Assembly (NCBI GenBank): GCA_964577205.1
Contig: CAZNYG010000002.1
Coordinates: 1 to 64,000 of the forward strand
Length of the DNA: 64,000 bases
Origin: CAZNYG01 sp964577205
Lineage (GTDB): Bacteria; Elusimicrobiota; Endomicrobiia; Endomicrobiales; CAIRNS01
Direction of reading: 5' to 3'
Below, one piece after another: positions 61,392 to 64,000 of the stretch. A program made the position numbers and the translations under genes. The first letter of the stretch is position 1; each line of letters opens with the position of its first letter. Below the pieces are notes generated by a model, which was not told the DNA's origin, did not search any database, and saw nothing but the letters and a program-made list of their open reading frames with translations.

Positions 61392-61574
61392 ATGAAAACT
61401 CCGGACCTCATTAGATTCCCCGGTACCGCCGGTGCGCGTTTCGTCATGGCGCGCCAGCTGCGCTACAGCGCGGGTACATACGGGGTGCAGTTCGCCGCGA
61501 AAAGAGGGGAAATATCCTTCATGGCGGGCACGAAGGTCGTCATAGCGACCGACGGCTTGACGATCCCCCTATAG
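61392..61574 (+). CDS. Hypothetical 60-residue protein
   Basis: A short frame follows the membrane protein after 15 bases. It reads MKTPDLIRFPGTAGARFVMA and ends IATDGLTIPL. Third codon positions are GC-rich like the neighbouring genes, which supports coding. CTCCCGG is a weak ribosome site. No family is recognised. Confidence 0.5.
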   Translation: MKTPDLIRFPGTAGARFVMARQLRYSAGTYGVQFAAKRGEISFMAGTKVVIATDGLTIPL

Positions 61575-61580
61575 CAAAGA

Positions 61581-61602
61581 GGCGTTCATTTGTTCATTCA
61601 GC
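61581..61602 (+). repeat. Single GGCGTTCATT repeat arm
   Basis: GGCGTTCATTTGTTCATTCA matches the left-arm start seen before smpB, pheA and queF. No facing arm is visible. Confidence 0.65.
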
Positions 61603-61621
61603 GAAAGGATATACGATAAGC

Positions 61622-63736
61622 ATGGCTGGCTCCCTGCCGTCCCCCGATGTGCCCATTGCTGAAGCTCCTTCTGTACGGACGATCACGTTCGGCACGGTCT
61701 TTTTCACCGTGAAGGAGCTGATTGCCCTGAACGCGGTGTTCCTTCTGGGCATGACTCTTTTCCGCGCTGCTTTCTTTTTATTTTTCGCGCGCTTAGGGGA
61801 CTTTAAAGGCATGTACCTCTCGGTGGCCGAGGCGTTTTTCCTCGGGTTCCGGTTCGACCTTTCCGTCGCGGCGTACATCAATACGCTGGTCACGCTGACG
61901 CTTCTGATCGTGTGGGCCGTCAACAGCAGGCGCGTGTTCGAATACTGGGCGCGCGCCCTCGTCTTTTACTATACCGCGCTGTATACCGTCGTCCTGCTGG
62001 TGCTCATCGTCGATCTCGGTTTTTTCTCCTATTTCAAGACGCATATCAACAGCATGATCTACGGCTTTTTCGAAGACGATACCATGGCGCTGGTCCGGAC
62101 CATCGCGCAGAACCACCTGTTCATTCCCGCGTTCGCGGCCCTGTGCGGCCTTGTGGCTTTGATCTTCCTGTGGTGCCGCAGGAACAGTGTGCGCATCCGG
62201 AAAGGATACGCCGCCGCGCGGCCCGTTCCGTTCCGTCCATGGATGAAGATCGTCTTTGTCATTGTGCTGGTGAGCCTGAATGGGCTTGCCGCCCGCGGGT
62301 CCCTGCGGATGTTCCCGCTGAGCCCCATTTATGCCGAGATATCATCCGACCCGTTTATCAACAAATTGAGCCTGAACGGCATTTTCGCCCTCGGGGAAGC
62401 CATGAAGCTCCGCGGGGAGAACAATCAATCCGCTTTCAACCTCGCCCGCCAGTTCGGATACGAAGGGGACCTGCCTCGCGCTTTTTCGGATTTCACCGGA
62501 GAGGGTACGCGAAACTCAGATGGCGCGACTCTTATGGAACGGCTCAGGAAAGTCACGCCGGTCAATAAGACGGCTGAACGGCTGCGCCCTGATGTCGTCG
62601 TCATCATCATGGAAAGCTTTGGAGGCAACCTTCTGCGCTACGACCGTCCGGATTTCGACCTCCTGGGGGAACTGCGCCGTCATATTGATGACGGGTATAT
62701 GTTCCATCGGTTCCTCCCCGCGGGCCTGATCACGATCCATGCCGTGGAATCGATCGTGCTTAACATCCCTCAGCGTCCGTTCAACCTTTCGGTAACCCAG
62801 TCCGAGTATGCCATGCTGCCGTTCCCAACGGCGGCGACGCTTCCGTATAAGCGCGCCGGGTACGCGACGGCCTTCGTTTACGGCGGAAGCCTCGGGTGGC
62901 GTCAGATGGACACGTTCCTCCGGGCGCAGGGATTCGATACGGTGCTGGGGGAAGGCGCGATGCCCGCGGCTCAGAAAAACCAGTGGGGCGTGTACGATGA
63001 ATACCTTTTTGATGCCGCTTACAGGGAATTGAATTCGGGCGGAGCGCCGAAGTTCGTCATGATCATGACCACGACGAATCATCCGCCGTATTCCGTGCCC
63101 GCCTCATACAGGCCCGGCCCGCTGAACATCCCGGAGGATCTGGCGCGCGTCATGACGAACGACCGTTCGCTGGCGATGAAGCGTTTCGTCACGTATCAGT
63201 ACGGGAACCAGAAACTGGGCGAATTCATCTCCCGGATCAGGCGGTCGGAAAGAGGGAGACGCGCCATAATCGCGGTGACCGGCGACCACAATTTCTGGGA
63301 CGTGTTCAACTACGGCCCGCGCGAACTTTTCTACCGTTACAGCGTTCCCTTCTATCTTTTCATCCCGGACGAGCTGAAGCCCGCGAAAGTGGACGCCTCT
63401 GTCGCGGGAAGCCACATGGACATCATGCCGACCCTTTATCATCTCTCTCTTTCTCACCGCGAGTATTACGCGATGGGCAGCGATCTCCTCGGCGCGAAGG
63501 CGCCGGCATATGCTTTAGATTCGGAAGGCCTCGTCATTTCCCGGGACGGCGCGGCCCTTTTCCTTCCTGAAACAGGCCAGGCCGCCGGCTATGCCTGGGA
63601 CCCCTCTTCTCCCGGCATGCTCCTGCCGGCTCCCTCCATGAATACCGACGGACAGGCCCGCTATTACAAGGCCGCGTCCGTCGTATCCGAATTCGTGATC
63701 AAAAACACCCGCCGTGCCGTTCAAACAGGGCGATAA
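61622..63736 (+). CDS. LtaS-like membrane phosphoglycerol transferase / sulfatase-fold protein
   Basis: About five N-terminal membrane helices (residues 20-240) precede a sulfatase-fold domain (about 320-640) that would sit on the outer face of the membrane. VVVIIMESFGGN holds the first metal ligand, LPAGLITIHAVESIVL contains the probable nucleophile threonine, and TTTNHPPY and VTGDHNFWD are the later metal motifs. Family members transfer phosphoglycerol or phosphoethanolamine to surface glycans or lipids. The substrate here is unknown; the tagO/wecB-type genes at 24-26 kb are one possible link. Length is 704 residues. Confidence 0.88.
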   Translation: MAGSLPSPDVPIAEAPSVRTITFGTVFFTVKELIALNAVFLLGMTLFRAAFFLFFARLGDFKGMYLSVAEAFFLGFRFDLSVAAYINTLVTLTLLIVWAVNSRRVFEYWARALVFYYTALYTVVLLVLIVDLGFFSYFKTHINSMIYGFFEDDTMALVRTIAQNHLFIPAFAALCGLVALIFLWCRRNSVRIRKGYAAARPVPFRPWMKIVFVIVLVSLNGLAARGSLRMFPLSPIYAEISSDPFINKLSLNGIFALGEAMKLRGENNQSAFNLARQFGYEGDLPRAFSDFTGEGTRNSDGATLMERLRKVTPVNKTAERLRPDVVVIIMESFGGNLLRYDRPDFDLLGELRRHIDDGYMFHRFLPAGLITIHAVESIVLNIPQRPFNLSVTQSEYAMLPFPTAATLPYKRAGYATAFVYGGSLGWRQMDTFLRAQGFDTVLGEGAMPAAQKNQWGVYDEYLFDAAYRELNSGGAPKFVMIMTTTNHPPYSVPASYRPGPLNIPEDLARVMTNDRSLAMKRFVTYQYGNQKLGEFISRIRRSERGRRAIIAVTGDHNFWDVFNYGPRELFYRYSVPFYLFIPDELKPAKVDASVAGSHMDIMPTLYHLSLSHREYYAMGSDLLGAKAPAYALDSEGLVISRDGAALFLPETGQAAGYAWDPSSPGMLLPAPSMNTDGQARYYKAASVVSEFVIKNTRRAVQTGR

Positions 63737-63746
63737 CAAAAAAGCC

Positions 63747-63775
63747 TTGAAATCTCCGTAAATCTGCATTAGACT
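63747..63775 (+). promoter_or_regulatory. Sigma-70-like promoter upstream of the SRPBCC gene
   Basis: TTGAAA (63747-63752) and TAGACT (63770-63775) are 17 bases apart, 11 bases after the sulfatase-fold gene. A start near 63783 would give a leader of about 107 bases before the terminator. Confidence 0.5.
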
Positions 63776-63853
63776 TAAAATGTATTTCCCCCGGCTTGAT
63801 GGGAATGCGTTCCCGTGAATATGGCGATTGCGATTATTCCGCTGCGGGTGCAC

Positions 63854-63888
63854 AAAACCGAAATGCCGGTTCATTTCGGTTTTTTTTC
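63854..63888 (+). terminator. Strong terminator directly before the SRPBCC ribosome site
   Basis: AAAACCGAAATG (63854-63865) and CATTTCGGTTTT (63872-63883) form a perfect 12-bp stem with a 6-base loop and eight T in a row at the end. The ribosome site GGAG follows within a few bases. Confidence 0.85.
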
Positions 63889-63899
63889 TGGAGATCATG

Positions 63900-64000
63900 A
63901 TGACCGAATTTACTTTTTCAACAGTTGTCGCGAGGGATCCTGAAGAGGTATTTGTGGTGCTCAGGGATATCGAAAGATATCCCGTGTTCATGGGCGATGT
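63900..64000 (+). CDS. SRPBCC/START-like protein, N-terminal fragment
   Basis: The frame runs off the window after about 33 residues (MTEFTFSTVVARDPEEVFVV, then LRDIERYPVFMGDV). The pattern of a strand followed by EEVF and RYPVFMG is typical of polyketide cyclase/COQ10-type START domains. GGAG precedes two consecutive ATG codons (63897 and 63900). The ligand cannot be guessed from this part. Confidence 0.75.
   Translation, partial: MTEFTFSTVVARDPEEVFVVLRDIERYPVFMGD

Overview
The window is 64 kb of chromosome from an uncultivated, probably Gram-negative bacterium. A 10-N scaffold gap at 3747-3756, an unusually large first protein and a compact, GC-rich, heavily overlapping gene layout suggest a metagenome-assembled genome. 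The giant ABC1-kinase protein, the DUF4912 plus GH57 pair and the gene content recall candidate phyla such as Omnitrophota (OP3) or Elusimicrobiota. That placement is an inference from gene style; there is no rRNA here to test it. The code is standard: TAA, TAG and TGA all end intact genes.

Layout. 1-7.6 kb: a giant multidomain protein, visibly less GC-rich than the rest, split by the gap and followed by what looks like its own frameshifted tail. 7.8-14 kb (minus strand): rlmB, cysS, ispF, ispD and a YacL-type PIN/TRAM protein (a Bacillus-like order), then aroE and a TPR membrane protein. 14.2-24 kb (plus): DUF4912, GH57, HD-GYP, rsmI, argC, argJ, tsaC, an LMW phosphatase and glyA (interrupted by TAG). 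24-28.3 kb: a TagO/WecA-type transferase, wecB, rlmI and queF. 28.4-36.8 kb: a division and wall cluster (murC, murB, ddl, ftsQ, ftsA, ftsZ) followed by pilT and pgeF. 36.8-45.8 kb: aromatic amino acid genes (pheA, hisC-like, aroF, tyrA, aroA) running into plsC, ispH and rpsA without a cmk. 46-52.7 kb: mazG, two lone receiver proteins, tRNA-Leu(CAG), smpB, an exported beta-CASP metallo-hydrolase, an exported nitroreductase, and leuA behind a leucine attenuator. 52.7-64 kb: a cell-wall amidase, pepF, a four-gene unit (XRE-cupin regulator, M20-like, ackA, ackA-like), a small membrane protein, an LtaS-like sulfatase-fold protein and the start of an SRPBCC gene.

Two things stand out. First, the minus-strand unit at 56.6-60.8 kb joins a normal-looking acetate kinase to two neighbours, a divergent AckA paralogue and a YgeY-like M20 protein. 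Both appear to have lost catalytic or metal-binding residues. The unit sits under an XRE-cupin regulator, and a shared 13-bp motif lies upstream of the regulator and of the enzyme block. This is the best candidate for an undescribed system. Second, about 19 gene junctions carry short degenerate tandem repeats of period 7 or 8, from several unrelated unit families. They often form facing inverted arms and often supply the stop codon and last residues of the upstream gene. A MITE-like element with 20-bp terminal inverted repeats sits inside one of them.

Starts were chosen from Shine-Dalgarno sites, ATGA overlaps and family length. Many genes are linked by 4-nt stop/start overlaps, so translational coupling is probably common here.
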